Assembly: GCA_015056795.1 (NCBI GenBank)
Contig: SVFO01000011.1
Coordinates: 4,274 to 68,273, forward strand
Direction of reading: 5' to 3'
Length of the DNA: 64,000 nucleotides
Source: Lachnospiraceae bacterium
Lineage (GTDB): Bacteria > Bacillota > Clostridia > Lachnospirales > Lachnospiraceae
Below, one piece after another: positions 17,079 to 27,237 of the stretch (its first letter is position 1; every line of letters begins with the position of its first letter). Made by a program: the position numbers and the translations under genes. The notes under the pieces are model-generated. The model saw nothing but the letters and a program-made list of their open reading frames with translations, ran no database searches and was not told where the DNA came from.

Positions 17079-17122
17079 AAAAAATACCCTCCACAATCAT
17101 AAGACGATTTTCGGAGGGTATT
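17079..17122 (-). terminator. Terminator after the AI-2E-family transporter / before the regulator
   Basis: Stem AATACCCTCC / GGAGGGTATT (17122-17083) followed by T's to 17079 on the minus strand. It is 23 nt past the transporter stop and ends only 30 nt before the GTG of the response regulator, so any transcript into the regulator must read through it or begin right after it. Confidence 0.85.
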
Positions 17123-17144
17123 AGTTACCAAATTTTTAAAATTT

Positions 17145-18395
17145 CTACTGATTTTTACTGATTTTTATTTCTTTTTTTTGTTTCTTCTCCCGATCCTGTT
17201 CCTTTTTGATTTCAGAAAGCTTCTCTTCAATGAAATCCGTTTCCGCCTGTTCCTCTTTTTGAACCGCTTCCAGATCCTTCGGCGTCAGCCTGCGAAAATC
17301 ATTAATTCCATTGGCAAGAATCTTCAGCGACTTGATGGTTGTATCAAAGATGCCGCCCTCATACATGGAAAACAGAATGAGTCCTACGGGAATGGCCACG
17401 ATCATGCCGACTACGCCATCAATCTGATAACCCACATATAGCAAAAACAAGGTTGGCAACGGGGAAATACCGATGGAATCACCCACGATTTTCGGCTGAA
17501 TGATCTGACGGAGCAGCTGTCCCAGTCCCCAAATGATCAGCAGTCCAATCGCCATACGATAATCGCCGCCTATGATCTTGACGATCGCCCACGGCACCAT
17601 GACAGCCCCTGCACCAAACAGCGGCAGAAAATCCAGAAAGGCAATTCCCAGGGCGATTAACAAAAGATACCTCACCTGCAGAATCCAAAAGCCGATCACC
17701 AGGACGAAATAAATCCAAATTTCAATCTTAAGCTGTGCCTTGACATAGCCGCCTACGGCCCGCAAAAGCCCCTGCTTCATCAAGCGATAGCGCTCCTGCA
17801 CCACCTTCGGCACGTGCTTTCTGCACCATGCATTGATGTTTTCCCTGTCTGCGACAAAGAAATAAGCGGAAAGAAGTGCCATGACAATACAAATCAGTAA
17901 GGTCGGCAGATATTTTGCAAAATTCCCGACGGCCGTCAGCGTAGGACTGCTCAGCTTTCCCAGAAAATCTCCCATGGAAGCCTTCAGTTGAGTGACAACC
18001 CCATCCAGATTTCCCCGGATGCCCACAGGCAAATTTTGATACAGCTTATCCAGACGATCCTCTATCTCGTCAAGATCCTGATGGACTTCCTTCCAAATAT
18101 CAGGAAAAGCCTGAGCAAACCCCATTCCTTCCTTGACTAAAATGGAGCCAAGCCCATAGATGGCAAAGACTATCAGCGCGATAACCGCGATAATGACGAC
18201 CGCAGAGCCTGCGCGGCGTTTGATTTTAAGCTTCTCTTCAAAGAATCTGACCGGCGGGCCCGCCATCCATGCGATGATCCAGCCGATCACAAAAGGCGCA
18301 AAAAAGGCCAGAAGCCTTGGCAGGAAAAAAATGACGAGAAGAGCTATTACAATGGCGACTACAATATTCACAACAGCCTTGCAATATCTCTTCAT
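17145..18395 (-). CDS. AI-2E family transporter (YtvI/PerM type)
   Basis: 416 residues with about eight membrane helices ('IVVAIVIALLVIFFLPRLLA', 'LPTLLICIVMALLSAYFFVA', 'LLLIALGIAFLDFLPLFGAG') and a soluble loop (~85-140). The family signature near the end is present ('IQPKIVGDSIGISPLPTLFL', 'MIVAIPVGLILF'). Family members include autoinducer-2 exporters and Na+/H+ antiporters, so the substrate is open. The C-terminal ~60 residues are charged and cytoplasmic (Lys/Glu-rich). The start overlaps the engB stop as ATGA, so it is coupled to that gene. Confidence 0.88.
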   Translation of the reverse strand: MKRYCKAVVNIVVAIVIALLVIFFLPRLLAFFAPFVIGWIIAWMAGPPVRFFEEKLKIKRRAGSAVVIIAVIALIVFAIYGLGSILVKEGMGFAQAFPDIWKEVHQDLDEIEDRLDKLYQNLPVGIRGNLDGVVTQLKASMGDFLGKLSSPTLTAVGNFAKYLPTLLICIVMALLSAYFFVADRENINAWCRKHVPKVVQERYRLMKQGLLRAVGGYVKAQLKIEIWIYFVLVIGFWILQVRYLLLIALGIAFLDFLPLFGAGAVMVPWAIVKIIGGDYRMAIGLLIIWGLGQLLRQIIQPKIVGDSIGISPLPTLFLLYVGYQIDGVVGMIVAIPVGLILFSMYEGGIFDTTIKSLKILANGINDFRRLTPKDLEAVQKEEQAETDFIEEKLSEIKKEQDREKKQKKEIKISKNQ

Positions 18396-18988
18396 GCCTC
18401 TCCTCCAAAATCCACCTGGTCTAATAATGCGTATATGTCATCCCGCCCCTGCTTTGTCTCCGCAGAAAACGGAATGATGACCGTATCCTTTGATGCCAAA
18501 ATACCCTCGCGGATGATCTTCACCTGCTTGCTCGTCTGACTGCGGTTGATCTTGTCCAGCTTTGTTGCGATAATCACGGGCTGAAAGCCCATGTCGCAGA
18601 TCCATCGGTACATGACGCGATCATTCTCCGACGGTTCATGACGAATGTCAATCAAAAGAAACACCAGCTTTAACTGTCTGGATTTCCTTAAGTAATTTTC
18701 GATCATCTTGCCCCATTTCGCCTTAATCTCGAGGCTGACCTTTGCATAGCCATAGCCTGGGAGATCCACTAAATAGAGCTCGTTATTGACATTATAAAAA
18801 TTGATTGTCTGGGTTTTCCCTGGCTGGGAACTCGTCCTCGCCAGGGATTTTCTGTTCATCAATGCATTGATCAACGAGCTTTTCCCTACATTACTTTTGC
18901 CGGCAAATGCCACCTCTGGCAGCTGATTGTCAGGAAGCTTACTCGTAATGCCGCAAACCGTCTCCAGACTTGCGCTCTTTATAACCAT
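18392..18988 (-). CDS. engB: Ribosome biogenesis GTPase EngB/YsxC
   Basis: 198 residues with the TRAFAC GTPase motifs in order: G1 'GKSNVGKSSLINAL', G2 region 'SSQPGKTQTINF', G3 'VDLPGYGYAKV', G4 'IIATKLDKI', G5 'PFSAETKQG'. EngB is a usually essential GTPase for late assembly of the 50S subunit. The start is ATG 18988 with GGAGT upstream. It is the usual companion of clpX in Firmicutes and lies 54 bp downstream of it. Confidence 0.97.
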   Translation of the reverse strand: MVIKSASLETVCGITSKLPDNQLPEVAFAGKSNVGKSSLINALMNRKSLARTSSQPGKTQTINFYNVNNELYLVDLPGYGYAKVSLEIKAKWGKMIENYLRKSRQLKLVFLLIDIRHEPSENDRVMYRWICDMGFQPVIIATKLDKINRSQTSKQVKIIREGILASKDTVIIPFSAETKQGRDDIYALLDQVDFGGEA

Positions 18989-19042
18989 TCCTATAACTCC
19001 TATACAAGCCTTCCCCTTGAGGGAAAGCGGCGGATGAGTTGC

Positions 19043-20305
<1,263 letters not shown>

Positions 20306-20352
20306 TCTTAAACTCCTTAATCTACTTAGGTCGTCTCTTTTTCCGTCAATGC

Positions 20353-20943
20353 TTATGCATTATCATGGGATGCGATTACCTTGTCAACAAGGCCGTACTC
20401 CATTGCCTCCTGCGCGCTCTTCCAGTTGTCTCTCTCGGTATCTGCGCAGATGGTCTCATAATCCTGACCCGTCATCTCAGCGAGCATATGGTTCATCTTC
20501 TCTCTCGTCTTCAAGATGTGCTTTGCGGCAATCTCAATCTCGGTTGCCTGCCCCTGGGTTCCGCCAAGGGGCTGATGAATCATGATCTCTGCATTCGGAA
20601 GTGCAAAACGCTTGCCCTTCGCGCCGCTTGCAAGAAGGAACGCGCCCATGCTTGCTGCCATGCCGATGCATACAGTGGATACGTCACATTTCACATACTG
20701 CATGGTATCGTAAATTGCCATACCAGCGGAAATGCTGCCGCCAGGGCTGTTGATGTACAGATGAATGTCCTTGTCGGGATCCTCTGCCTCAAGGAACAAA
20801 AGCTGCGCCACCACGATGCTTGCGGAGACGTCGTTTACTTCCTCTCCAAGGAATACGATTCTATCCTTCAAAAGTCTGGAGTAGATGTCATAAGATCTCT
20901 CTCCCTTGCTGGTCTGTTCAATGACATAAGGTACTAAACTCAT
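20353..20943 (-). CDS. clpP: ATP-dependent Clp protease proteolytic subunit ClpP
   Basis: 196 residues from ATG 20943 ('[19 protein letters not shown]'), preceded by an AGGCAGGGA ribosome site. A longer in-frame start at 20991 adds 16 residues not usual for the family. The catalytic triad is visible: Ser in '[12 protein letters not shown]' (~97), His in '[11 protein letters not shown]' (~122) and Asp in '[10 protein letters not shown]' (~171). ClpP forms the 14-subunit barrel that degrades proteins delivered by ClpX or ClpC. Confidence 0.98.
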   Translation of the reverse strand: MSLVPYVIEQTSKGERSYDIYSRLLKDRIVFLGEEVNDVSASIVVAQLLFLEAEDPDKDIHLYINSPGGSISAGMAIYDTMQYVKCDVSTVCIGMAASMGAFLLASGAKGKRFALPNAEIMIHQPLGGTQGQATEIEIAAKHILKTREKMNHMLAEMTGQDYETICADTERDNWKSAQEAMEYGLVDKVIASHDNA

Positions 20944-21063
20944 TTGATTTCCCTGCCTTTCTATAAACTGTAATAAACCAAAACATACCAATATCTAGCA
21001 TATCCTAATTTTGTCTTTTTTTCAATCAAAACAGCAAGATTTTATAAAACTTTAAGTTTAATG

Positions 21064-21100
21064 AAAAATATGGGCTGCACACCTTTAAGCGTGCAGCCCT
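21064..21100 (-). terminator. Terminator after tig
   Basis: Stem GGGCTGCAC / GTGCAGCCC, then TATTTTTC on the minus strand, directly past the tig stop. It means clpP probably has its own promoter or depends on read-through. Confidence 0.8.
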
Positions 21101-21131
21101 GTCTCTTGCTTATTCTGTAAGGATATAAGGC

Positions 21132-22418
21132 TTAAGCCTCTTTTGCATTGTCAACCAGGAACTCCTGTGCCTTCTTAATGCAGATGTCCTCAAGAACGGA
21201 CTTCTTACCATTCTCACCAAGAAGCTCTTTTGCCTTCTCAACCTCAAGGTTATAAGCCTCTGCCATGGTCTTCACCTCTTCCTCGAAGTCCTCCTCGGTA
21301 GCGGTGATGTTCTCAGCCTTAGCAACTGCCTCAAGTACCAGACGGCCCTTGATGCGGTTCTCAGCCTGAGGCTTCAACTGCTCCAGCATCGTCTCGCTGT
21401 CAACGCCGGTATACTTCATGTACTGCTCAAGGCTGATGCCCTGTGCCTGCATGTTCTGTGCATACTCATCAAGGATCTGTCTCTGAGTCGTAGCAACCAT
21501 TGCCTCAGGAATGTCCATGGTAGCATTGTTGATAACGGTATCGATTACGGCATCAATCTTTGCTCTCTTAGCGTCAGAAGCCTTTCTCTCCTCAAGGTTC
21601 TTCTTCACGTCAGCCTTGTACTCCTCAAGAGTATCAAACTCGGAAACCTCTGCTGCGAACTCGTCATCCAGCTCAGGAAGCTCCTTCTCCTTGATCTCCT
21701 TAACAACACACTTGAAGACAGCTGCCTTTCCAGCAAGCTCAGATGCCTGATAATCCTCAGGGAAGGTTACGTTGACGTCAATGCTCTCGTTCAGGTTAGC
21801 GCCGATCAGTCCATCCTCAAAGCCAGGGATGAATGCGCCAGAGCCGATGGTCAGAGGATAGTTCTCACCCTTACCGCCATCAAATGCAACGCCGTCAACA
21901 AAGCCCTCGAAATCAATTACGGTATCATCTCCAGCCTTTACGGGTCTGTCAGTGATAACGATTGCTCTTGCGTTGTTCTCTCTCTCCTTGTCGATGGCAG
22001 CCATAACCTCTTCCTCGGTTACCTCGGTGTCTGCCTTCTTAACCTCTACGCCCTTGTACTCGCCAAGCGTTACCGCGGGCTTCAGAGCAACCTCAGCGGT
22101 AAAGGTCATGCCCTTGCCTGCCTCAATCTCGGTCACCTCAATCTTGGGAGAGGAAACGATCTCCTCCTCGCACTCAGCCAAAGCCTTGTCATACGCGTCG
22201 GGAATCAGCTCGTTTGCAGCATCCTCATAAAATACGGCCTCGCCATACATCTTCTCAATCAGCTTGCGGGGTACCTTACCCTTACGGAAGCCTGCAACGG
22301 TAATCTTATTCTTATTCTTCTGATAAGCCTTCTCAATTGCCTTCTCCAGTTCTTCTGCACCAACCTCGATGGTCAGCTTTGCCATGTTGTGCTCTAACTT
22401 TTCGATTTGTAAACTCAT
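21132..22418 (-). CDS. tig: Trigger factor
   Basis: 428 residues from ATG 22418, chosen because AAGGAGGAG lies 8 nt upstream and the protein then begins 'MSLQIEKLEHNMAKLTIEV'. The ribosome-binding signature is 'GFRKGKVPRKLIEKMYG' near residue 43. The FKBP-type prolyl isomerase domain (~150-240: 'AGDDTVIDFEGFVDG', 'IPGFEDGLIGANLNE') is followed by the helical C-terminal chaperone arms. Trigger factor binds nascent chains at the ribosome exit tunnel. First gene of the tig-clpP-clpX block. Confidence 0.97.
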   Translation of the reverse strand: MSLQIEKLEHNMAKLTIEVGAEELEKAIEKAYQKNKNKITVAGFRKGKVPRKLIEKMYGEAVFYEDAANELIPDAYDKALAECEEEIVSSPKIEVTEIEAGKGMTFTAEVALKPAVTLGEYKGVEVKKADTEVTEEEVMAAIDKERENNARAIVITDRPVKAGDDTVIDFEGFVDGVAFDGGKGENYPLTIGSGAFIPGFEDGLIGANLNESIDVNVTFPEDYQASELAGKAAVFKCVVKEIKEKELPELDDEFAAEVSEFDTLEEYKADVKKNLEERKASDAKRAKIDAVIDTVINNATMDIPEAMVATTQRQILDEYAQNMQAQGISLEQYMKYTGVDSETMLEQLKPQAENRIKGRLVLEAVAKAENITATEEDFEEEVKTMAEAYNLEVEKAKELLGENGKKSVLEDICIKKAQEFLVDNAKEA

Positions 22419-22529
22419 GGTTACGTTCTCCTCCTTAAAATCCTTTACGTATCCTAATTTCCTTCGCTTTTCCATCTATTTTTTGTCGTCGCGACCTGGA
22501 AGGCAGATACAATAACAGTCAATTAAGGA

Positions 22530-23990
22530 TTATAACATAGATGCAACAAAAACACAAATATTTTTTTTACTATATTTCTTGTCAGCCCTTGCTAACGCAT
22601 CAAACGCATTCCAGGTCTCCTCCCGCGTAGAAGCATTGACATAATAGGTCTTGTTCTTCGTCTCTATTTTGATGTAACAATCCGCTGCCCTGCAAAGGAA
22701 AACCTTACATCCGCTCTTACCGTCCACAATGAAGTTTCCCTTCTGAATCGTCTCCATCCCAACACCGCTCGTCCTCGCAAGCCTTAACCCCTCCAATGTC
22801 TCACAGAAGGAATAGCTTTGAATGTCATCCATGTCAATCACATACTCATCCCAAACCTGATGACAGATGAACTTCCCATTCTCCACGCGAAGCTGCATCG
22901 GTGTCGTCTCCAGCATGCCCAGCCATCCAAGACATACGAAAGCTCCAACTAGGGCAAGAGCACCAAACACTGAAATCACCTTTCCAATGGGATGTGCCAT
23001 GTTGATTGTTCCGCCGACGCCCACGCGCTTTTCTACGTTCAGCCTTTGATCCTTGGGATTATAATATAACAAGCCAAGGATCCAGTAATCGTCGTCATCC
23101 TCCAAAAGCACCATTTCCTTCTCATACAACGCTTCAATCTTTTTTTGGCGCATGACATAAAGTGCAACGCCAGCGAGAAGCAGTACCATGTAAGCCGCGA
23201 GCGAGATCATCACCAGCAAATCGTTATAAAGATACAAAAAGCTCAGCAGGCTACAGATCGTGAAAATCGCATTCACCCAGCAGAATAACACAATCATGTC
23301 CGCCATGTTTTTCTTCTTGGCGCGATTATAATTCGCATTGGTGGTACTGTCCGTGGAGATTACCTCATTCTTCAGGCCGTCCATGACAAAGGCCAGCACC
23401 AAAATCAACATTCCCACCAGCCAAAAGGTTCCCGTCACAGCCGTCACCAAAAAGGTTCCAAACACCCAGCTCGTCGAAAACTGAAGCACCTTAAGATCTG
23501 TCAAAAGCGCCACAATCACTGGAAGCAGCGCAACCAGATTCGGAAGCCAAATGCTCATGGGCTTTAGTGCATGAACTGCCCCCGCACTCGTAAGATCCAC
23601 ATAGGTCACGCCTGTCTCTCCCTGAATTCCGAGGCTTCTCTTAAGCGCCTTCATCTCCTTATTTCCAATGGCATACGGTATGTTGATGCCAATGATGGCC
23701 AGCAAAACAAAGCCCGTCCAAACCGTCATCTGGATCGTTAACCCGCGCATAAAAAACAGCCCTAACGAAATCACGCAGGAAACAATAGTAATCCACAGCG
23801 CGATTCCGCAATATTTCTTTACAATCTCGTCGACCTTCTCTGCCGTCTCGCCCTCCGTAAATTCCTTACGGTTCTTTACGCCGAAGACAAGCTTTTTTCC
23901 TCTCCAATTTCTCGGATAAACCTGAATATAACAAATGATCATCGTAGGAACGATGCACAAAAACATAATCATGCTAAAACCAATTGACAT
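22530..23990 (-). CDS. DUF5808-type multi-pass membrane protein
   Basis: 486 residues with about eight or nine membrane helices, e.g. 'FSMIMFLCIVPTMIICYIQV', 'MVLLLAGVALYVM' and 'VISVFGALALVGAFVCLGWL'. The stretch 'YWILGLLYYNPKDQRLNVEK' followed by 'GGTINMAHPIG' matches the DUF5808 motif; the earlier part resembles DUF1648-type membrane proteins. The C-terminal ~100 residues look like a PH-like cytoplasmic domain ('VIDMDDIQSYSFCETLEGLR'). The role is unknown. Such proteins are regularly encoded with a small GntR regulator, as here, and the family is suspected to take part in envelope stress or membrane homeostasis. Last gene of the GntR operon. Confidence 0.8.
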   Translation of the reverse strand: MSIGFSMIMFLCIVPTMIICYIQVYPRNWRGKKLVFGVKNRKEFTEGETAEKVDEIVKKYCGIALWITIVSCVISLGLFFMRGLTIQMTVWTGFVLLAIIGINIPYAIGNKEMKALKRSLGIQGETGVTYVDLTSAGAVHALKPMSIWLPNLVALLPVIVALLTDLKVLQFSTSWVFGTFLVTAVTGTFWLVGMLILVLAFVMDGLKNEVISTDSTTNANYNRAKKKNMADMIVLFCWVNAIFTICSLLSFLYLYNDLLVMISLAAYMVLLLAGVALYVMRQKKIEALYEKEMVLLEDDDDYWILGLLYYNPKDQRLNVEKRVGVGGTINMAHPIGKVISVFGALALVGAFVCLGWLGMLETTPMQLRVENGKFICHQVWDEYVIDMDDIQSYSFCETLEGLRLARTSGVGMETIQKGNFIVDGKSGCKVFLCRAADCYIKIETKNKTYYVNASTREETWNAFDALARADKKYSKKNICVFVASML

Positions 23991-24052
23991 ATGCCACTCC
24001 TCCTATTTCATCCTCATTGAGGCTTATCAAAGAATTGTCTCATTTATGATAA

Positions 24053-24418
24053 TTACTTCCCATAATATTCGTCCACAAGTTCAATAATCATAGACTTGGG
24101 CACGCCAGAAATCCGGGCCTCCGAAACAATTCTTCGAAGCTCCGTCTTATTAGCATCCGATATGGTTGCCGCCTTTTGAATTTCCATGCGGACGCGCGCA
24201 CCATTCTTGCGGTCCGTCATGATATAGCCTTCCGTCTTTAAGAGCTGGTAGGCCTTGCTCACCGTCATGGTATTAATTCCCATCTCCAGTGCCAGCGCCC
24301 TGACCGTCGGAAGCTGCTCGCCCGCCGCCAGCTCACCGCCCGAGATTCCCATGACAATCTGATTTCGTATTTGCATGTAAATCGGCACGTCCGATAATTC
24401 ATTAATTCTTATAATCAT
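24053..24418 (-). CDS. GntR-family repressor (YtrA subfamily)
   Basis: 121 residues: an N-terminal winged helix (~1-75, 'DVPIYMQIRNQIVMGISGGE', 'LPTVRALALEMGINTMTVSK') with only a short helical tail (~45 residues) and no ligand-binding domain, which is the YtrA type. It likely represses its own operon by binding the 21-bp palindrome at 24874-24894. The neighbours are a small membrane protein gene upstream and the DUF5808 protein downstream, in the same direction. Confidence 0.92.
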   Translation of the reverse strand: MIIRINELSDVPIYMQIRNQIVMGISGGELAAGEQLPTVRALALEMGINTMTVSKAYQLLKTEGYIMTDRKNGARVRMEIQKAATISDANKTELRRIVSEARISGVPKSMIIELVDEYYGK

Positions 24419-24479
24419 CTCTTCACCCTTATCTTCTCATTTTTCCTGCGTTCCCATAAATCCATGTTAGGCATCCTTC

Positions 24480-24821
24480 TTAACCTGCCTTTTGTGGATC
24501 GTAATACTTCTTGTAAATCTTGTTATAAATTACCGGCAGCATCGGGATTCCAATGGCAAAGCACGCAAGCATGCACGGTCCTCCGATCTTCCCGCCAAAA
24601 ATCGTCCCCACAATCGTCGCAATCCAGATCAGCACAGAAAATCCAATCCACAGCATTCCGAGGGCGTGATTATATTTCTTTACGTCGCGGATTTCGCCAG
24701 GCTGAAACTCCTGTCCCGTTCAAAAATTGCCTGGTTCCTTTTTGTGCCAAACCCATATCCCAAGGCCCGTAAAGATTCCTGCTACGGAGCCCATAATGAA
24801 CAGAAATGGAAGGTTCCCCAT
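24480..24821 (-). pseudogene. Small membrane protein gene with in-frame TGA at codon 34
   Basis: Starts at ATG 24821 with AAGGAGG 7 nt upstream and reads 'MGNLPFLFIMGSVAG', then 'WVWHKKEPGNF', then TGA at 24722-24720. The same frame continues without another stop for 79 codons ('TGQEFQPGEIRDVKKYNHAL', 'GMLWIGFSVLIWIATIVG', two further helices, 'IYKKYYDPQKAG') to TAA at 24480. The continuation is plainly coding (protein-like, membrane helices), so TGA most simply replaces TGG (Trp). Alternatives are a sequencing error or recoding. It is the first gene of the GntR operon. Confidence 0.8.
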
Positions 24822-24873
24822 GCCATCACCTCCTTCAGTTCAATCCACTCGCGGCATATTTACATAAAATTTG

Positions 24874-24894
24874 TGTATTATTCCTGTTAATACA
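24874..24894. promoter_or_regulatory. Probable GntR (YtrA-type) operator
   Basis: Perfect palindrome TGTATTA-N7-TAATACA placed just downstream of the operon -10 box, so a bound repressor would block the start of transcription. The palindrome form suits a dimeric winged-helix regulator such as the one encoded by the second gene. Confidence 0.65.
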
Positions 24895-24895
24895 T

Positions 24896-24924
24896 ATAAT
24901 ACATTTCAAATGTCATTTTGTCAA
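24896..24924 (-). promoter_or_regulatory. Promoter of the GntR operon
   Basis: Minus strand: TTGACA (24924-24919), 17-nt spacer, TATTAT (24901-24896), about 75 nt before the first start codon. Confidence 0.8.
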
Positions 24925-24930
24925 TATGCG

Positions 24931-24960
24931 AAAAATAAGGGCTATGTCTCCATAGCCCTT
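24931..24960 (-). terminator. Terminator of the broken HD-GYP gene
   Basis: Stem AAGGGCTATG / CATAGCCCTT with loop GAGA, then ATTTTT on the minus strand. The stop codon of the HD-GYP frame (24942-24944) lies inside the stem. Confidence 0.88.
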
Positions 24961-26092
24961 TTCAACACACCTTCTGCCTTTTGCTCTTCTACCTTCTTGC
25001 CTTCGGCTTCCGCCTGCTGCTCCTGCTTCTTATGGATGTTGTTGATGTCCTCCATGCTTCCACCGCCGTTGTCAGAAGGATCGCGGAACTCACCCTTCTC
25101 CACAAGCCTTAGGAAGGCATCCACGACGTCACTCGTCAGCTGCGTTCCCGAAACCTCCTTGATGATCGAAACCGCCTTGTCAAAATTCATGCGCTTACGA
25201 TACGGACGATCCGAGTACATGGCATCGAAGGTATCTGCCACGGCAATAATCTGCGCCACCCTCGGGATCTGCTCGCCGGAAAGTCCCTGCGGATAGCCCT
25301 TTCCGTCGGGACGCTCATGATGCGACCTTGCGCCGATGGCAAGCTCTGGCATGATGGTAATCTTTCGAAGCGCCTCATAGCCCAGCGCCGAATGCGACTT
25401 GATGATGCCAAACTCCTGATCCGTCAGCTTTCCCTGCTTATTCAAAACCTCAGGCGGCACGCCGATCTTACCGATGTCATGCAACAGCGCGATGTTGCGG
25501 AACTTCTCCACATCCTCCTCATCATAGCCAAGCTCCGAAGCGCCATGCTGGAATCCACCACGGCAATGCCATGCGTCGTTGCGATATAAACATTGCCTTC
25601 CGAATCCTCCGTGATCGCACGAACGGAGGAGGATTTCAAGCCCTCTGCCTTATTAAAATGGATCTCTGACCCGTTTGACAGCACGGCAACGCCATTGTCA
25701 TTCGTCCCGACCCAAAGCCTGTCCTGGCTATCCATGAAAAGACTCACCACGCTCGCGATACCCGTCGTGGAATCCATTCGCGTAAAGGTGTTTCCGTCAT
25801 ATTGAATCAATCCGCTGTAGCTTCCGATCCAAAGCAAACCGGCATTCGTCTCCAAAATGGCATTCGCCTCCGAGGTCGGCAGACCATTCGTATTGTCATA
25901 CAGGATCGCGGCAAAGCCCTCGCTTCGTCCCGTATAATCAACGGTAATCTTTACGCCTGCAGACGAACTTCCCTCTGCCAGAACCGGCTCAGCACACAGC
26001 GATACCGTCAGGAGCACCCCTGCCAGCACGCCTCCCAATAGTCTACTCAAAAACCGTTTCCCATTTGGATGAAACCACTTTTTCATTTTCAT
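24942..26092 (-). pseudogene. Propeller-sensor / HD-GYP protein with internal out-of-frame deletion
   Basis: The 5' part (26092 to about 25560) encodes a signal peptide ('LLGGVLAGVLLTVSLCAEPV') and the first two-component-type propeller repeats ('GLPTSEANAILETNAGLLWI', 'LFMDSQDRLWVGTNDNGVAV', 'SEGNVYIATTHGIAVVDSSM'). At about 25550 the frame changes and the sequence goes directly to the middle of an HD-GYP domain: 'ASELGYDEEDVEKF', 'IALLHDIGKIGVPPEVLNK', 'SHHERPDGKGYPQGLSGE'. A full protein of this type has many more propeller blades, a membrane helix and the start of the HD-GYP domain, all missing. The 3' part would encode an acidic, Gln/Glu-rich tail. Probably inactive, or an assembly collapse. 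Confidence 0.82.
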
Positions 26093-26114
26093 CCCTCGCC
26101 TCCGTCTTCCATGT

Positions 26115-26205
26115 CATCGAGCCATACCATGCCATTGACACAACACTTCATCGTAAGCTTTTATCGTAAACCTTTGTTATAAGCTTTCATCGTAAGCTTT
26201 CTTTC
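26115..26205. repeat. Short imperfect repeats upstream of the broken HD-GYP gene
   Basis: The motif CATCGTAAGCTTT occurs at two places with diverged copies between (TATCGTAAACCTTT, TTATAAGCTTT). The stretch lies between ldh and the pseudogene. No function is evident. Confidence 0.5.
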
Positions 26206-26213
26206 CAAGTTCC

Positions 26214-27203
26214 TTACGCCACGTCGTTCGGCGTACGCTTTCCTTCCTTGGCCTCCACCAGATTCTGCAGGGTTGTCTCCGCAATCGCCGCAAGTGCCTC
26301 CAAGGTATAAAAGCCCTGATGGGACGTAATCATGACGTTCGGAAAGGCCAGCAGTCTTGCCGTCACGGAATTTTGCATGATGTCGTCCGAACGATCCTCG
26401 TAAACGTTTCCCGTCTCCTCTTCATACACGTCAAGACCAACGCCCAAGAATTTATTCAGACGAATGCCCTCGATCAGTTCCTTGGTATTCACCAATGCTC
26501 CTCGGGAAGTATTTACCAGGATCACGCCATCCTTCATCTTTTTGATCGTTTCCAGATTGATCATGTGATACGTGCTGTCCATCAGCGGACAATGAAGAGA
26601 GATCAGGTCGCTTTGTGCCAGCAGCTCATCCATGGTAACATACTCCACAAACTCCTTCAGATCAGGATTCTGATACACGTCATAAGCAATGACACGCATG
26701 CCAAAGCCCCGGCAAATCCTGCACATTGCCGCCCCGATCTTACCCGTTCCGACGATGCCCGCCGTCTTTCCGTAGAAATTCACGCCGCGCAAATTCTTAA
26801 GGGAATAATCATTCTCCCTCACCTTATTATATGCCTTATATAATCTCCTGTTGACGGTCAGCGCAAGCGCCATCGCCAGCTCTGCAACGGATTCCGGAGA
26901 ATATCCCGGAACACGCTTTACGATGATTCCAAGCTCCTTTGCCTTTTCTATGTCAACGTTGTTATAGCCAGCGCAGCGCATGAGTACGATATTGACGCCG
27001 CACTCCTTTAAGACCGTAAGCGTCTCCGCGCCCACGTTAGCACTGACAAAGGCACAGATGGCATCATAGCCCTTCGCCAAAACCGCCGTTCGAGGCTCCA
27101 GCTCATACTCTACGTAATCCACCGTAATCTCCGGGAAACCTGCAAGTGCGTTTCCAAAGGACTTTTTGTCATAGGTCTTCGCTTCATAAAACAATACCTT
27201 CAT
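26214..27203 (-). CDS. D-lactate dehydrogenase (2-hydroxyacid dehydrogenase family)
   Basis: 329 residues. The NAD-binding Rossmann motif is 'AGIVGTGKIGAAMCRICRGF' near 150. Catalytic residues are in place: Arg in 'LVNTSRGALVNT', Glu in 'VGLDVYEEETG' and His in 'MITSHQGFYT'. The His-Gln-Gly-Phe context fits fermentative D-lactate dehydrogenase (pyruvate to D-lactate, NADH) rather than phosphoglycerate dehydrogenase, which has longer C-terminal domains. AAGGAGG lies 6 nt before the ATG. It starts 34 bp after the HD-GYP response regulator and probably shares its transcript. Confidence 0.92.
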   Translation of the reverse strand: MKVLFYEAKTYDKKSFGNALAGFPEITVDYVEYELEPRTAVLAKGYDAICAFVSANVGAETLTVLKECGVNIVLMRCAGYNNVDIEKAKELGIIVKRVPGYSPESVAELAMALALTVNRRLYKAYNKVRENDYSLKNLRGVNFYGKTAGIVGTGKIGAAMCRICRGFGMRVIAYDVYQNPDLKEFVEYVTMDELLAQSDLISLHCPLMDSTYHMINLETIKKMKDGVILVNTSRGALVNTKELIEGIRLNKFLGVGLDVYEEETGNVYEDRSDDIMQNSVTARLLAFPNVMITSHQGFYTLEALAAIAETTLQNLVEAKEGKRTPNDVA

Positions 27204-27237
27204 ACCGATTCCTCCTTAAAATAATTTTCCTTATACC

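Noticed and set aside
26115-26205. Small CRISPR-like array
   Set aside because: The repeated units are ~13 nt, imperfect and without regular spacers.
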